NCBI GenBank assembly: GCA_002682825.1
Contig: NOKP01000078.1
Span: 799 to 31,123 of the forward strand
Length of the DNA stretch: 30,325 nt
From: Neonectria sp. B-13
Taxonomy: Eukaryota > Ascomycota > Sordariomycetes > Hypocreales > Nectriaceae
Direction of reading: 5' to 3'
The notes under the pieces were generated by a model. The model had not been told where the DNA came from, made no database searches, and saw nothing but the letters and a program-made list of their open reading frames with translations. A program made the translations under genes and the position numbers. Shown here in pieces: positions 1-9,748 of this stretch; the first letter of the stretch is position 1; each line of letters opens with the position of its first letter.

Positions 1-29
1 GTCCCTTCGTCCACTTCCTACAAGTCCCG

Positions 30-226
30 ATGAGCAACAACATCTTCCGCATTTTCAACCCTGGAGGTCAGTATTGATTTCCCCTTTTGTTCCCTGATAT
101 TATGCCTTCTCGGAATCTACGAGTCCCTTCCGCAACTTCATGTGTCCTGTCCTGACTGTTCATGAGAACAGGGCCGAAGGAAAACCCCGTGGGGAAGTGG
201 CGGGCTCAGTTGCGGCGGGCTCAACA
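30..226 (+). pseudogene. 5' fragment of a possible bZIP-like gene (two exons)
   Basis: Two exons can be joined. Exon 1 (30-66) starts with ATG and ends at a GTCAGT donor. Exon 2 (172-226) follows an ACAG acceptor and ends at a GTAAGA donor. The spliced frame is open for about 30 residues and ends in the basic stretch NPVGKWRAQLRRAQQ. That stretch resembles the start of the basic DNA-binding region of some fungal bZIP factors, where RRAQ is followed by H-R-x-R-K. The next exon is not found: the hAT1 transposon begins at 287, about 60 bases after the donor, and its far side is unrelated. What I see is the exon structure and the basic residues; the bZIP call is inference from about 15 residues and could be wrong. 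If it is a gene, it has lost its dimerisation zipper and everything after it. Confidence 0.35.
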
Positions 227-286
227 GTAAGACCTTTTTACTGTCTCCTTGGATGAATTAAATCATAACCCGCCAGCTGATAGGTC

Positions 287-306
287 CAGCGATGGAATCA
301 GTTCAA
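287..306 (+). repeat. Left terminal inverted repeat of hAT1
   Basis: cagcgatggaatcagttcaa matches the reverse complement of 3301-3320 at 19 of 20 positions; the mismatch is at position 10 (A versus C). It starts with CAG, typical of hAT ends. Confidence 0.88.
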
Positions 307-327
307 TCAGATCAATCCTGGCCCTAA

Positions 328-392
328 ATCTGATCTGACTGCTATATTTGACGCCCGACGGCTGATTGACTGATCTGATTGCAGATATCTGC
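328..392 (+). repeat. hAT1 left subterminal repeats
   Basis: Contains ATCTGATCTGACTG at 328-341 and the palindrome CAGATATCTG at 382-391, with further CTGAT/GATCTG copies between them. The same two motifs occur near the right end. Such clustered short motifs inside hAT ends are normally transposase-binding sites; that role is inferred here. Confidence 0.65.
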
Positions 393-455
393 CAAGCCCT
401 TCCCCAACGGGACCCTGATGAAGCTATTCCCAAGCCCTCGATGACCTGATCGTCG

Positions 456-2897
456 TTAGACCTCGACGTTCCCGATCTTAACTGCCCTCTCGCCGATCCA
501 ATGCTTCAGCAACTGCATCATCTCGATCGTCAAGTCCTGGAGGCGATGCCTTTGACTCGTAATCATCAGCTTCGCGATGCTAAAGACCCTCTCGCAGTCA
601 GCTGCCATAGCCGGAATGGCTAAGATATCCAGGGCTAGATGGCTCAGACGAGGGAATTCAGCCCTCCTGTCTGCCCACCACCTTACGGGATCATCGACCT
701 GTTCAATGCGGAGCCTGTAGTAACGCTGGAGCTCCCCTTCCTCATCGTCAGGGCCTTGTGGCCTAGGCTTCCGGCTCTTGAACCATTGCTCGAACTGATT
801 TGGCTCCTCCTGCGGCCCCTGTTGCTGCTGCTGGGACCCTGGAGATGGTGATGGGCTAAAGGGATCCCTAGATGCCTCGGGATGCCGATACCAACGGTTG
901 AAGTAGGCCTCGAGGTCCTGTTTGGCGTCAACAAGCCACTGGCCCTGGTCAGACCATACCTCCTCGAGGAATGGCAACCCGTGGCCGGGATGTAGGATGA
1001 CGGCTGCAGCAAAGAGAGGAGATTCCGCAAGAAGAGCGTAATAGTAGTCAAGCTTGACCCAGGCGTTGTTGATTGATGCCCTCATATAGGCCCTCTCCCT
1101 TGACTGCATGTTAACAATTCTAATGTTTGTGTAGGCTACCCTGATATACTCTGGGAGGGCGGCCTCGTTATGCCGGCGAGGCTGACGATGTCGACGTCGG
1201 GTAGGTTGATTAGGCTGTGGCCGGGTCTGTTCTTGGGCCAATGCTGTAATCTGATCGGCTGACTCGTCATGATAGAGGCCCTTGAGGTGTTCAAGATGTT
1301 CGAGGACATACTCGATGCCCGTCTGAAGTGACCATAACTGTCCTTTACCGTCCCGGCTGCTGTTCCGGGCCTCTGCCCACATCGTCATACGGTAGATAGG
1401 CTCGAGGGCTTGCTGAATCTCTCCAAGAACCCGCCAGTCATCAGGATATAGATGATCCTCGGCCGGGACCCTCCCAGATGCCGGCCCTTCAAGTTCCAGA
1501 CTATTCAGATAGGTTTGGATCTGGGCATGCTTCTCCCAGGCCCTCTTAATCATTAAGTACGTCGAATTCCACCTGGTAGTGTTATTCTGCTTTAGTTCGA
1601 GCTCGGCTCTTGATGGCTCGCTAATAGAGAAGATCTCGGGCTCCTGGCCGGCCTCCTCCTCGATGCCTGCCTTCTTAAACGCCTCCATCCGTTGTGGGGA
1701 GGCTCTGATGAACCTGACAATATTATGAAGCTTTCCAACGGGCCCCTTGCGTCGCCAATGTCTGAGAGCTCGTTCTTGATCATCTAGCTGCTCTAGATGA
1801 TCGCCATCAAGCTCGAAGGCGTCGGCATCGTCCCCATAGAGGAAGGCCTTAGCTACGAGGTTCAAGATGTGGCCGAAGCACCTCATCCGTCGATGCTTAA
1901 CGTCGTCAGGCTTGAATCTCGGGTTCAGACGAGGGTATAGCGCTGCCAAACAGGTATCGTTATTGAAGGCATTATCACAGATGCTGACGCCGATCCGGCT
2001 CTCGATTCCCCAGTCCCGGATGACCTTCTCGATCGTCCTCGCGATGTTCTCGCCGCTGTGGTCCCCTCGATGCCTACGTAGGGCTAGCAGCCGGGTTTGG
2101 TACTCGAGGTCTTGATTGAGGAAGTGGCCGATAACGGCGATCATCGCTAGTTGATTCGGGGACGTCCAGCAATCGAAGCTTATGTGTATCGATGTGACGG
2201 CTTCGTCTAGCTCGCCCTTAACGGCAGCCCTCGCCAACTGGTAGACCCTCTCGAGGTCCTTCGTCAGAGTATGACGCCCTAAGGAGATATCTCGAGCTAG
2301 CTTAGGATCGAACCGGGAGAGCATTGCGTTTAGGAACGGGTCGTTAAACGTAGAGAAGGGAAGATTCGAGTTCACGATGTAGCCGATGGCTAGATCGTGG
2401 ATCAGGGTCGTCTGGGCTTTCGTCATCGTCGAACCGGCCGGTCGCTTTGCTGCTGCTGTCCCTTGAAGCTTTAGAACCGTTAGAGATGCTTCTTCTTCGT
2501 TAGGGTCCCCTCGGATAGAGTGCTCCTCGCAGAGGTGTCTTATAGATGAGGATGTCGACTGTGCAACGAAGAACTGTGGCCTGTTACGTTGGCCGCAGAT
2601 CCTACAGGACCATACAACGCCCTTTACGCCGTCACCGGGTCCTAGCTCTGCAAGGAAGTCCCCGTGGGCTGTGATCCAGCTGCGGCGACCCTTGGAGCGC
2701 TTCCGGTCAAGATGTGACTCGAGGACGAAGCGTCGGCTTTTCCAGACGATGCTTGGAAGGTCAGGGATGCTCGGGAAGCCCACAGGATTGATGGCAACAG
2801 CTGCTTCGACCTGCTTGATGAAGCTGAAGGGCTCGGGACGTAGAAGAGTGAAGGCATCGGCGACAGGGCCTCGTTGATCGGCTTTGGGGTCGGACAT
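456..2897 (-). CDS. hAT-family transposase, intact, 813 residues
   Basis: Catalyses cut-and-paste transposition of its own element in the nucleus. The frame is uninterrupted from ATG (2897) to the stop at 456. A BED-like zinc finger lies near the N-terminus (C98, C101, H121, H126). The RNase H-like catalytic fold follows, with candidate acidic residues D242 (in SFDCWTSPN), D308 (in CDNAFNND) and E769 (in ADCERVFS). The conserved RW of TTRWNST is at 442-443. A proline/arginine-rich insert spans about 555-580, and a Ser-Pro/poly-Gln stretch spans about 680-696. The C-terminal 75 residues form the hAT dimerisation region (PRLSHLALDILAIPAMAADC onward). No intron is needed. The gene sits centrally between the two TIRs. 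It is related to the hAT2 transposase in the same window but clearly diverged from it. Among the long coding regions here it alone shows no lesion, which suggests recent arrival or conservation. Confidence 0.95.
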   Translation of the reverse strand: MSDPKADQRGPVADAFTLLRPEPFSFIKQVEAAVAINPVGFPSIPDLPSIVWKSRRFVLESHLDRKRSKGRRSWITAHGDFLAELGPGDGVKGVVWSCRICGQRNRPQFFVAQSTSSSIRHLCEEHSIRGDPNEEEASLTVLKLQGTAAAKRPAGSTMTKAQTTLIHDLAIGYIVNSNLPFSTFNDPFLNAMLSRFDPKLARDISLGRHTLTKDLERVYQLARAAVKGELDEAVTSIHISFDCWTSPNQLAMIAVIGHFLNQDLEYQTRLLALRRHRGDHSGENIARTIEKVIRDWGIESRIGVSICDNAFNNDTCLAALYPRLNPRFKPDDVKHRRMRCFGHILNLVAKAFLYGDDADAFELDGDHLEQLDDQERALRHWRRKGPVGKLHNIVRFIRASPQRMEAFKKAGIEEEAGQEPEIFSISEPSRAELELKQNNTTRWNSTYLMIKRAWEKHAQIQTYLNSLELEGPASGRVPAEDHLYPDDWRVLGEIQQALEPIYRMTMWAEARNSSRDGKGQLWSLQTGIEYVLEHLEHLKGLYHDESADQITALAQEQTRPQPNQPTRRRHRQPRRHNEAALPEYIRVAYTNIRIVNMQSRERAYMRASINNAWVKLDYYYALLAESPLFAAAVILHPGHGLPFLEEVWSDQGQWLVDAKQDLEAYFNRWYRHPEASRDPFSPSPSPGSQQQQQGPQEEPNQFEQWFKSRKPRPQGPDDEEGELQRYYRLRIEQVDDPVRWWADRRAEFPRLSHLALDILAIPAMAADCERVFSIAKLMITSQRHRLQDLTIEMMQLLKHWIGERAVKIGNVEV

Positions 2898-2947
2898 CGT
2901 AATGGGGAGCGGTCGAGGGCTGGGAATAGCTTCATCAGAGCACTGAG

Positions 2948-2968
2948 AGCAGCAGCAGCAGCAGCAGC
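2948..2968 (+). repeat. (AGC)7 microsatellite upstream of the hAT1 transposase
   Basis: Seven perfect AGC units lie about 50 bp upstream of the transposase start codon, in its presumed 5' leader. hAT2 has a comparable CAA/CAG-rich tract upstream of its own start codon. Confidence 0.85.
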
Positions 2969-3195
2969 CCTTCAGAAGCCGTCAGCAGAATGAATTAGAG
3001 ATTTCACATTCCCACCGGATCCCCCTAGCAGGGGCCTGCGGCCGTTACCTGGCCAAGGGATCCGGGCCAGGATCTATGGGCAGGGGTCATTGCTGGGCTC
3101 TCAGCCCCCCAATTGAGGCTTGTATCAAGGTCGAAAATCACGGAGTCACGTAGTCCGGACCCGGAATAACATATATACCGGGTTGTGAAGGCATT

Positions 3196-3290
3196 CAGAT
3201 ATCTGCAGTCAAAGAATGACTAGATCTGATCTGACTGATCTGAAAGATTCGCCTATCTGATTTGTTTGACTGAATCTGACTGTTTTAATC
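3196..3290 (+). repeat. hAT1 right subterminal repeats
   Basis: Holds the palindrome CAGATATCTG (3196-3205) and ATCTGATCTGACTG (3224-3237), followed by several diverged TCTGA/ATCTG copies. They mirror the motifs found at 328-392. Confidence 0.65.
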
Positions 3291-3300
3291 TGCAGATAGC

Positions 3301-3320
3301 TTGAACTGATGCCATCGCTG
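3301..3320 (-). repeat. Right terminal inverted repeat of hAT1
   Basis: Reverse complement is cagcgatggcatcagttcaa, matching the left end at 19 of 20 positions. The element stops at 3320; the next base already belongs to a different hAT coding sequence. Confidence 0.88.
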
Positions 3321-3558
3321 CATTCTCTCAATACCCGCCATGTCTGCTGACCCCGAGCGTACATTCTCTGGAGCACGGCGCACAACCCCATGGAATCGAA
3401 TGCTCCTTGGAGCATCTACAATTGAAAAGGGGGAGTGCTTAAAGAGCTGGATTTGCAGCGGCATAACGGCAGGGCTACAAGTAGAGGAGGTCGAACAGTA
3501 CGAGTACGTGGCAAAGGAGGGAAGCACCAGCGCTCTAGAGGAAGATATGGGTCCTTGA
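3321..3558 (+). pseudogene. C-terminal fragment of another hAT transposase (hAT3)
   Basis: Reading from 3322 the frame gives ILSIPAMSADPERTFSGARR and then LGASTIEKGECLKSWI. This is the C-terminal dimerisation motif of a common fungal hAT group, with the catalytic Glu in the DPERTFSGARR motif. The fragment begins in mid-domain exactly at the hAT1 right end and runs to a stop at 3556-3558, so it has kept only the last 80 or so residues. The remainder of this transposase is not found on the other side of hAT1. It is a dead remnant. It differs in sequence from hAT1 and hAT2 and lies on the opposite strand to both. Confidence 0.75.
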
Positions 3559-3580
3559 CGTCATTTGTCGTATTGGCAAT

Positions 3581-3671
3581 ATATGGTTTAGTTCGCCATA
3601 CGAGAATAAACCATACACCATAAGTCATACACCATAAACCATATAGGTCCGTATGGCGTATGGCGTATGGT
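3581..3671 (+). repeat. CCATAC/GTATGG repeat array after the hAT3 fragment
   Basis: About nine copies of CCATA(C) or its complement occur in 90 bp: CCATACACCATA-type copies on the left and three GTATGG copies in a row on the right, able to pair as an imperfect hairpin. The position just behind the transposase stop suggests the 3' subterminal region of hAT3. A TIR could not be assigned with confidence. Confidence 0.5.
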
Positions 3672-4239
3672 TAGAAAGCCTGGTCCGAAGCGGGACATTA
3701 ACCTATAATTAGGCCATTTAAAGTAAGCCTATCCAGGTATGAGATGGGAAGGACAAACAAGAAATTAAGATATAGAAATAAGTGCATTGAACATTTGGCC
3801 TAAACATCTTAGCCCGTATCATGAGGTTTTGTGCAGGGCGGTGGCAGGAATGAAGAGGCTGAGACCGAGACCGCATCTAGAATGGACTGTTCTAGATCTT
3901 GATTGCGAAGCTACCTCAGGCGCCACCTACCATCTAGTCGGGCCTGGAACACGTCAACAAACGCAATTGCCCGGCCAGAAAGCTACACAAGCCATATAGG
4001 TCACGAATGTCGAACGAAAGTGTATAGATACAATCCTCCCTGTCTCGAACATCAGCGGAACGTAGACCCCAACTTTTCATATATGGTCCCCGCAATCTCG
4101 CTCCACGGTCGCGCCATCCCCAGTGAAACACACAGAGGGTTTCGAGCCTCATTTTCTCTTCTCTCAGTTTCAAAGGATCAATAAAAAAACAGCTCAATAG
4201 TCATGCAACTACCTGCACCTAGGCCAGGGGCCATTCTAG
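3672..4239. other. Stretch with no recognised gene
   Basis: Short open frames exist on both strands (for example 3787-3999), but none shows a family motif, a plausible splice pattern or a sensible start. It may hold the rest of the hAT3 3' end and the upstream region of the membrane protein gene. Confidence 0.5.
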
Positions 4240-5548
4240 TTTGACCCCACAACTCTGTCGTTTAGTTCTCTCGCTGACTCGGCATTGCTCCAGATTTCGG
4301 GATGGCTTCTCATCAGTGTCGCCACAGCCGTAATAATCGCCCGGTTATACCCCCGCCTCAAGATTCAAAAACGAAGATTGTTAATCGACGGTATTCTAAT
4401 GTGCGGGGCGTGGATTTCTGCTGTCGTGGTTTCCTCCCTCGACATCGTCCTTACACAAAAGGGTTTACTTGAGCCCGAGGTCAAGGTCACAATGAAGGGA
4501 TATCGTGGAGACCTTAAAGACCTCCCTTTAATCTTTCAGGTAATATTCCCTGACCTAAGCATGAAGTGGGTGGAGGAACTTAGACAGCATGGAGACTGAT
4601 GGATATTTTCTAGATCTTCTGGATGTGCAACATTCCTTTCTTAACGACCCTGTACCTCGCAAAGGGAGCACTGCTTTCCATGGATCGACAAATATTCCCT
4701 GTTTTAATGCGTAAACGGAGAACCTTCCTCTGGACAACGATTTTCTACGTTTTTGCCTCCTTTGCGGCCAGCATCCTTTTGCCATGCCATATTTACCTCC
4801 CAATTTCGACCAATTGGTTAGTACATCACCCTTCTAACGATAACGATGGCCTTGAGAGATCTATATTAACGCCATGGTGTTATAGATATTGCTGCCCAAG
4901 CAACATGTCCGAGTAGTTATGCTGAAATGGTCTTTGTGATCTGCTGGGTTCTGCACATTATCGGAGATCTCTTAGGTATGTTTGGCACACTTGGCCAACC
5001 GATGAGCAGAGCAATAACAACGTTGCAGTATTCTCTCTGCCTTGGCTTATTGTACCCGGATTGAACATGAGGAGGTCACTCAAGGTTGGAGTCTATTGCA
5101 CGTTCCTTCTTGGTATCATAAATATTATTTTTGATGCCATACGGTTCGTCACAATTAAAACCTCTGCCACTAACGACCAAGTTTCTATCAGTACAATTGG
5201 TATGTGCTGTTCTCCTTCTCGCAACCAGTAAAACCTATCGCTTGCCTTGGAACGAACTGTTTCACAATATTTGTCGCAACTCTAGGTCTATGGAGTAGTC
5301 TTGGCTGCAACATCAGTATCGTCATCGCTTGTTTGCCATCGCTGAGGCCGTACCTGAGTGGTCCAACGTCAGCGAATGCAGACAGCCAAAAACTCAACGT
5401 CAGGAACATGACTGCCTCCAAGACATCTCAGGTACAGTTGCACGTAAACGCTTCGGTAGGATCTAGGGGTCTGGGTGGTCTGCTTCGTCACTCAACTAAC
5501 TCAAACAACTTGGATGATAACTGCTGGGAAGAAACCTTGGTCGTGTGA
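4240..5548 (+). CDS. Rhodopsin-like fungal integral membrane protein (PF20684-type), start uncertain
   Basis: Five exons can be read: about 4240-4539, 4614-4816, 4886 or 4914 to 4975, 5029-5199 and 5286-5548. The introns after exons 1, 3 and 4 have GT donors, AG acceptors and matching phases. Conserved landmarks of this fungal seven-helix family follow in order: ISGW near the start, RLYPRLKIQKRRL, AWISA, DIVLTQKGLL, FLTTLYLAKGALL, QIFP, FVICWVLHIIGDLL, LPWLIVPGLNMRRSLKVGVY, and SLGCNISIVIACLPSLRPYL near the C-terminus. The protein would sit in a cell membrane; members are often called PTH11-like or unknown. Two defects: no in-frame ATG precedes the first exon (a stop lies at 4237-4239, so an upstream exon or a lost start is implied), and the second intron fits phase only with an unusual GAG acceptor (4911-4913). 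The usual-looking TAG acceptor at 4885 is one base out of frame. It may be a mildly decayed gene. Confidence 0.7.
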
Positions 5549-5890
5549 GGTCAGCCCTAGAAACATCACGATTTGCCGAGATCCTGGGTGTTTGTTCAAG
5601 ATGTAGATAGCCCTCGACAGCCTAAGATGGTCGAATAAGAGCTTTGTAAAATGTCCATCCTGTCACTAGGAGGCTCTAAAACCTGCCGGCCCCCGTTCGT
5701 GTGTCAGGTCGATTTTTAGAAGTTCTCGGCAGTATCAAAGCTGGGTGGTCCGACGTTGAGGTTCTCCTTGTAATTAAATGCAACTGCCGCATGACCTCAT
5801 CTCGGCTGACTACCTTTATGATAGTAAATAAGAGCTGATAGGTGCTGTATACGGCATGGTCCATGCGCCCAAAAACTTAAAAAGAGTGGT
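5549..5890. other. Stretch with no recognised gene
   Basis: Lies between the membrane protein stop and the LINE. The LINE reading frame stays open back to 5828, so the LINE may begin slightly before 5891; no endonuclease motif is visible there. Nothing else is recognised. Confidence 0.45.
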
Positions 5891-8800
5891 GTGAACAGGA
5901 AACCAATTTCGCTCCTAAGCTTTACGCCAGACATGACGGCAGCCGTCATAAGACTCCCTGAGCGGCTGGTCCTGGTAATGTCAACCTACGTACCAGGAGG
6001 AGATGCTCAGGCTCTACGAGACACCTGCAACACCTTACGCCAGGTTATCACAGATACAAGAAGAGAAGCAGGCAGGGTGGTGGATGTGGTGATTGCCGGA
6101 GACTTCAACCGACACGACCAGCTATGGGGAGGGGATGATGTTTCTTTAGTGAGACAGGGTGAAGCGGATCAGATCATTGACCTTATGTACGAGCTTGGCC
6201 TCACCAGCTTGCTCCCCAGAGGAACGAAGACGTGGAGTGGCGGGGACTTTGAAACAACGTTCGACTTGGTCTTGGCTTCAGAAGAGTTGACGGCCTCAAC
6301 CGTCAAGTGCGCGATACACGGGACGGAAAACGGCTCTGATCATCGTGCGATTGACACGATCTTCGATATCTCGGTTCCCGTACCAAAACAGCAGGATCGA
6401 CTTCTCCTGAAGAATGCGCCTTGGAAAGAAATCAACGCAAGAATTGCAGGCGCACTAGAGTCAACGCCATTGGAAGGCACAATACAGCAGAAGACTGACA
6501 GGTTGATGTCAGTGGTGCTGGAGGCAGTTCACTCCCTGACACCAAAAGCCAAGCCATCGCCGTATGCCAAACGATGGTGGACGACGGATCTGACGCAGCT
6601 TCGTCAAATATACACGTACTGGAGAAACCGTGCTCGGGCTGAGAGGCGTGCAGGGCGGACCAGGACTGAACTGTAAGAAATGGCGAAAGGGGCCTCGAAG
6701 CAGTATCATGATGCTATCAGACAACAAAAGAAGAAGCACTGGAACGAGTTTCTGGCGGACAACGACAACATCTGGCAGGCGGCTAAGTACTTGAAGTCTG
6801 GGGATAACACGGCATTCGGCAAAGTTCCGCAGCTGGTCAGGGTGGATGGGACAGTCACAGCTAACCACAGAGAACAAGCTGAGGAGCTGCTGTCTAAGTT
6901 CTTTCCTCCCCTGCCGAACGATATCGAAGACGAAGGCCCTAGGCCTCAGAGAGCTCCTATAGCGATGCCCGACATCACAACAGAGGAGGTAGAACGACAA
7001 CTTTCTGCGGCAAAATCATGGAAGGCCCCCGGGGAAGATGGGCTACCCGTGATTGTTTGGAAACAGGTGTGGCCAGTGGTGAAGCGTTGGGTGATGGCCA
7101 TCTTCCGGGCATCCTTAGCCGAGGGAATATTACCCGATCAATGGGGGCATGCAAAGATCATACCGCTGAAAAAGCCCAGCAAAGAGGACTACACAATTGC
7201 AAAGGCTTGGCGACCAATTTCACTTCTAGCTACTCTCGGCAAAGTATTGGAATCGGTGGTCGCAGAACGTATCTCACATGCGGTGGAAGCATACGGCTTG
7301 CTTCCGACGAATCACTTTGGCGCCCGCAAACAGCGATCAGCGGAGCAAGCGCTTCTGCTCCTGCAGGAACAGATCTATATCGCTTGGCGAGGTCGACGGA
7401 TCGTGAGCCTTGTCAGTTTCGATGTCAAGGGGGCTTACAATGGAGTGTATAAGGAAAGACTGCTTCAGAGAATGAAAGCACGTGGCATCCCAGAGAAGCT
7501 GCTTCGATGGGTAGAAGCATTTTGCTCAAATCGCACGGCAACGATTCAAATCAACGGTGAATCATCGGAAGCTCGACAACTACCGCAAGCGGGCCTACCC
7601 CAGGGCTCCCCTCTATCTCCAATCTTGTTTCTCTTCTTTAACGCAGACTTGGTGCAACGGCGGATCAACAGCAACGGAGGGGCGATCGCGTTCGTGGACG
7701 ATTTCACAGCCTGGGTCACAGGACCAACAGCACAAAGCAACCGTAAGGGAGTCGAAGCAGTTATCAAAGAGGCTTTGGACTGGGAAAGGAGAAGCGGCGC
7801 GACATTTGAGGCGGACAAGACCGCTATCATACACTTCACCCGGAAGGAGTACAAGACCGACTCAGAGCCCTTCACCATCAAGGGACAGACAGTCCAACCG
7901 AAAAATCATATCAAAATCCTGGAAGTCATCATGGACGCCGGGCTTAAGTACAGGGAACACATCGCAAGGGCAGCTTCCAAGGGTTTGGAAGCAGCAATGA
8001 AACTGAAGAGGCTAAGGGGTTTATCGCCAGCAACGGCAAGACAGTTGTTCACAGCTACTGTCGCCCCGGTCGTGGACTACGCCTCCAATGTGTGGATGCA
8101 CAGATTCAAGGACAGACTCATGGGACCAATTAATAGGGTTCAGAAAGCGGGAGCACAGGCGATCGTTGGAACGTTTAGTTCAGTGGCGACGAGCGTAGCG
8201 GAAGCAGAAGCTCATATCGCTTCAGCATAACAACGGTTTTGGAAGAGGGCAATCAAGATGTGGACGCATATCCACACATTGCCCAACACCAACCCTCTTC
8301 GCAGGATGACATCTCGCATACGAGCGTTCAGAAAGTCTCATCGGTCACCACTCTACCAGGTAGCGACAACACTCAGAGGCGTACCAATGGAGCAGTTGGA
8401 AACCATTCAACCACTCACGTTGACGCCATGGGAAGAACGAGTGGAAACCATCACCGACAAGGCAGCAACAAGAGAGGCAAAAGCAGGCTGGGCCATACGC
8501 ATCGCGGTGAGCAGCTCTGCGCGGAACGATGTAGTAGGGGTGGGCGGAGTAGTCAAATTTCCGGTGTCGATGAGAGGCGGCCCGAGGCTGGAGACCTTCT
8601 CGTTTACGCTGGGCATGAGAGCGGAGCAGAATCCGTACAGTGGAGAACTCGCAGCAATGGCATATGCCTTGAGGCGATCGCTACCAAGGTTGAGATATCG
8701 CAGCGTCGCACTGATCACGAGCAACAAAGCTGCTGCGCTCTCCCTTAGGCAACCCAATCAGCAATCCGGGCAGGAATATATACGTTGTATCTATGATTCG

Positions 8801-9408
8801 ATTAAAGAGCTGCGGGACGATGGAAATGTCGTAAAGGCTCTGTGGCTACCCTCAAGCGGCGAGAACAAGCTTCTCAAGCATGCCAAAGAGGAGGCCCGGA
8901 AGGCAACAGAGCAAGGAGCCAGCTCCGAAAACAATTCCCTAGCATGCAATCGACGACACTCAGCATTGCACGATCGAAAGTTAATATGGATAGGGCACTG
9001 CCTGAAAACGTCGGCAGACACTCCAGACGAGTAGACGCCGCGCTGCCGGGCAAACACACGAGACGACTCTACGACCAGCTATCATGGAAGGAAGCTAGTG
9101 TGCTTACGCAACTCAGAACAGGCATAGCAAGGCTAAACTCGTACCTCTTTCACATCAAAGCGGTATCATCGGACCAGTGTGATTGTGGACAAGCGAGAGA
9201 GACGGTTGAACACTTCCTCTTCCGATGCCGAAAGTGGACAGCATACCGTACAGAGATGCTTCAATGCACTAGCACCCAGAGGAGCAATGTCTCTTTTTAT
9301 CTTGGAGGAAAATCACCATTTGATGACCAAAAATGGACGCCGAACATGGAGGCCGTTCGAGCGACAATCCGATTTGCATTGGCCACAGGCCGCCTCGATG
9401 CAAGCTAA
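5891..9408 (+). pseudogene. LINE-A ORF2: endonuclease, reverse transcriptase, RNase H (broken)
   Basis: Endonuclease region 5891-6400: GDFNRHD and SDHRAI carry the metal-binding and catalytic Asp/His of the exonuclease-endonuclease-phosphatase fold. The reverse transcriptase lies at about 6950-8200 with [33 protein letters not shown] (first Asp), [13 protein letters not shown] and AFVDD (catalytic DD). An RNase H-like region lies at about 8460-8900 and keeps the Glu of YSGELAAMAYAL, but the expected first and third Asp are not obvious. The C-terminal zinc motif CDCGQARETVEHFLFRC is at about 9178-9230. The first three parts share one frame, split only by TAA at 6674-6676 and TAA at 8228-8230. 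Near 8930 the frame shifts by one, and the C-terminus continues to a stop at 9408. The catalytic motifs of the first two domains survive, so decay seems moderate. This copy cannot make a full protein. Confidence 0.88.
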
Positions 9409-9748
9409 CTAGGGAGACAGGCTTCTCCCTATTAACTCCCTTATAACCCTACTATTTCAACTTCACCCCACCCTCACCCCGTGCCGAAATAGCGAACACC
9501 GCTTCAGCCGCCGTAGATAGGACACTGAACACTTGGAGAATAGGCTTCAAGTTAGTCCGCTAATAATATGACTAACCCACGGGCATCCGTAGAAAGGACG
9601 AGAGCAAATGAGATTAATAGGCAAGATTGTAAGGATAGGATGCAGTATGGGCTTCTGGAGACTTGGACACAATTTGGGCAATGTATGGAAATATTACTAA
9701 CTAGTGCCCTTTCGGCTTAAGCCGCCGGGCGTAATAAATTGTCTTGTC
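5891..9748 (+). mobile_element. 5'-truncated non-LTR retrotransposon (LINE-A)
   Basis: A LINE that encodes endonuclease, reverse transcriptase and RNase H in that order, followed by a C-terminal zinc motif and about 340 bp of 3' untranslated sequence ending in the A/T-rich taataaattgtcttgtctt. The first ORF (gag-like) and the start of the endonuclease are missing, the usual 5' truncation of LINE insertion. The 3' end is followed directly by a second scrap of the same family. Two nonsense codons and a frameshift make it inactive. Confidence 0.88.

Larger units (their letters stand above)
287..3320 (-). mobile_element. Complete hAT-superfamily DNA transposon (hAT1)
   Basis: A 3034-bp element bounded by 20-bp terminal inverted repeats that start with CAG, as usual for hAT. 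It carries one long transposase gene on the minus strand. Both ends hold subterminal copies of ATCTGATCTGACTG and of the palindrome CAGATATCTG, the kind of arrays that hAT transposases bind. The 8 bases outside the left end (gataggtc) and the right end (cattctct) do not match, so the usual 8-bp target duplication is missing. The right flank is part of another hAT gene; the left flank is not. The intact coding frame and the near-perfect TIRs suggest a young, possibly autonomous copy. Confidence 0.88.

Noticed and set aside
639..851. Plus-strand frame with a hydrophobic leucine-rich end opposite hAT1
   Set aside because: It is the antisense of the hAT1 poly-Gln/Ser-Pro region and has no independent support.
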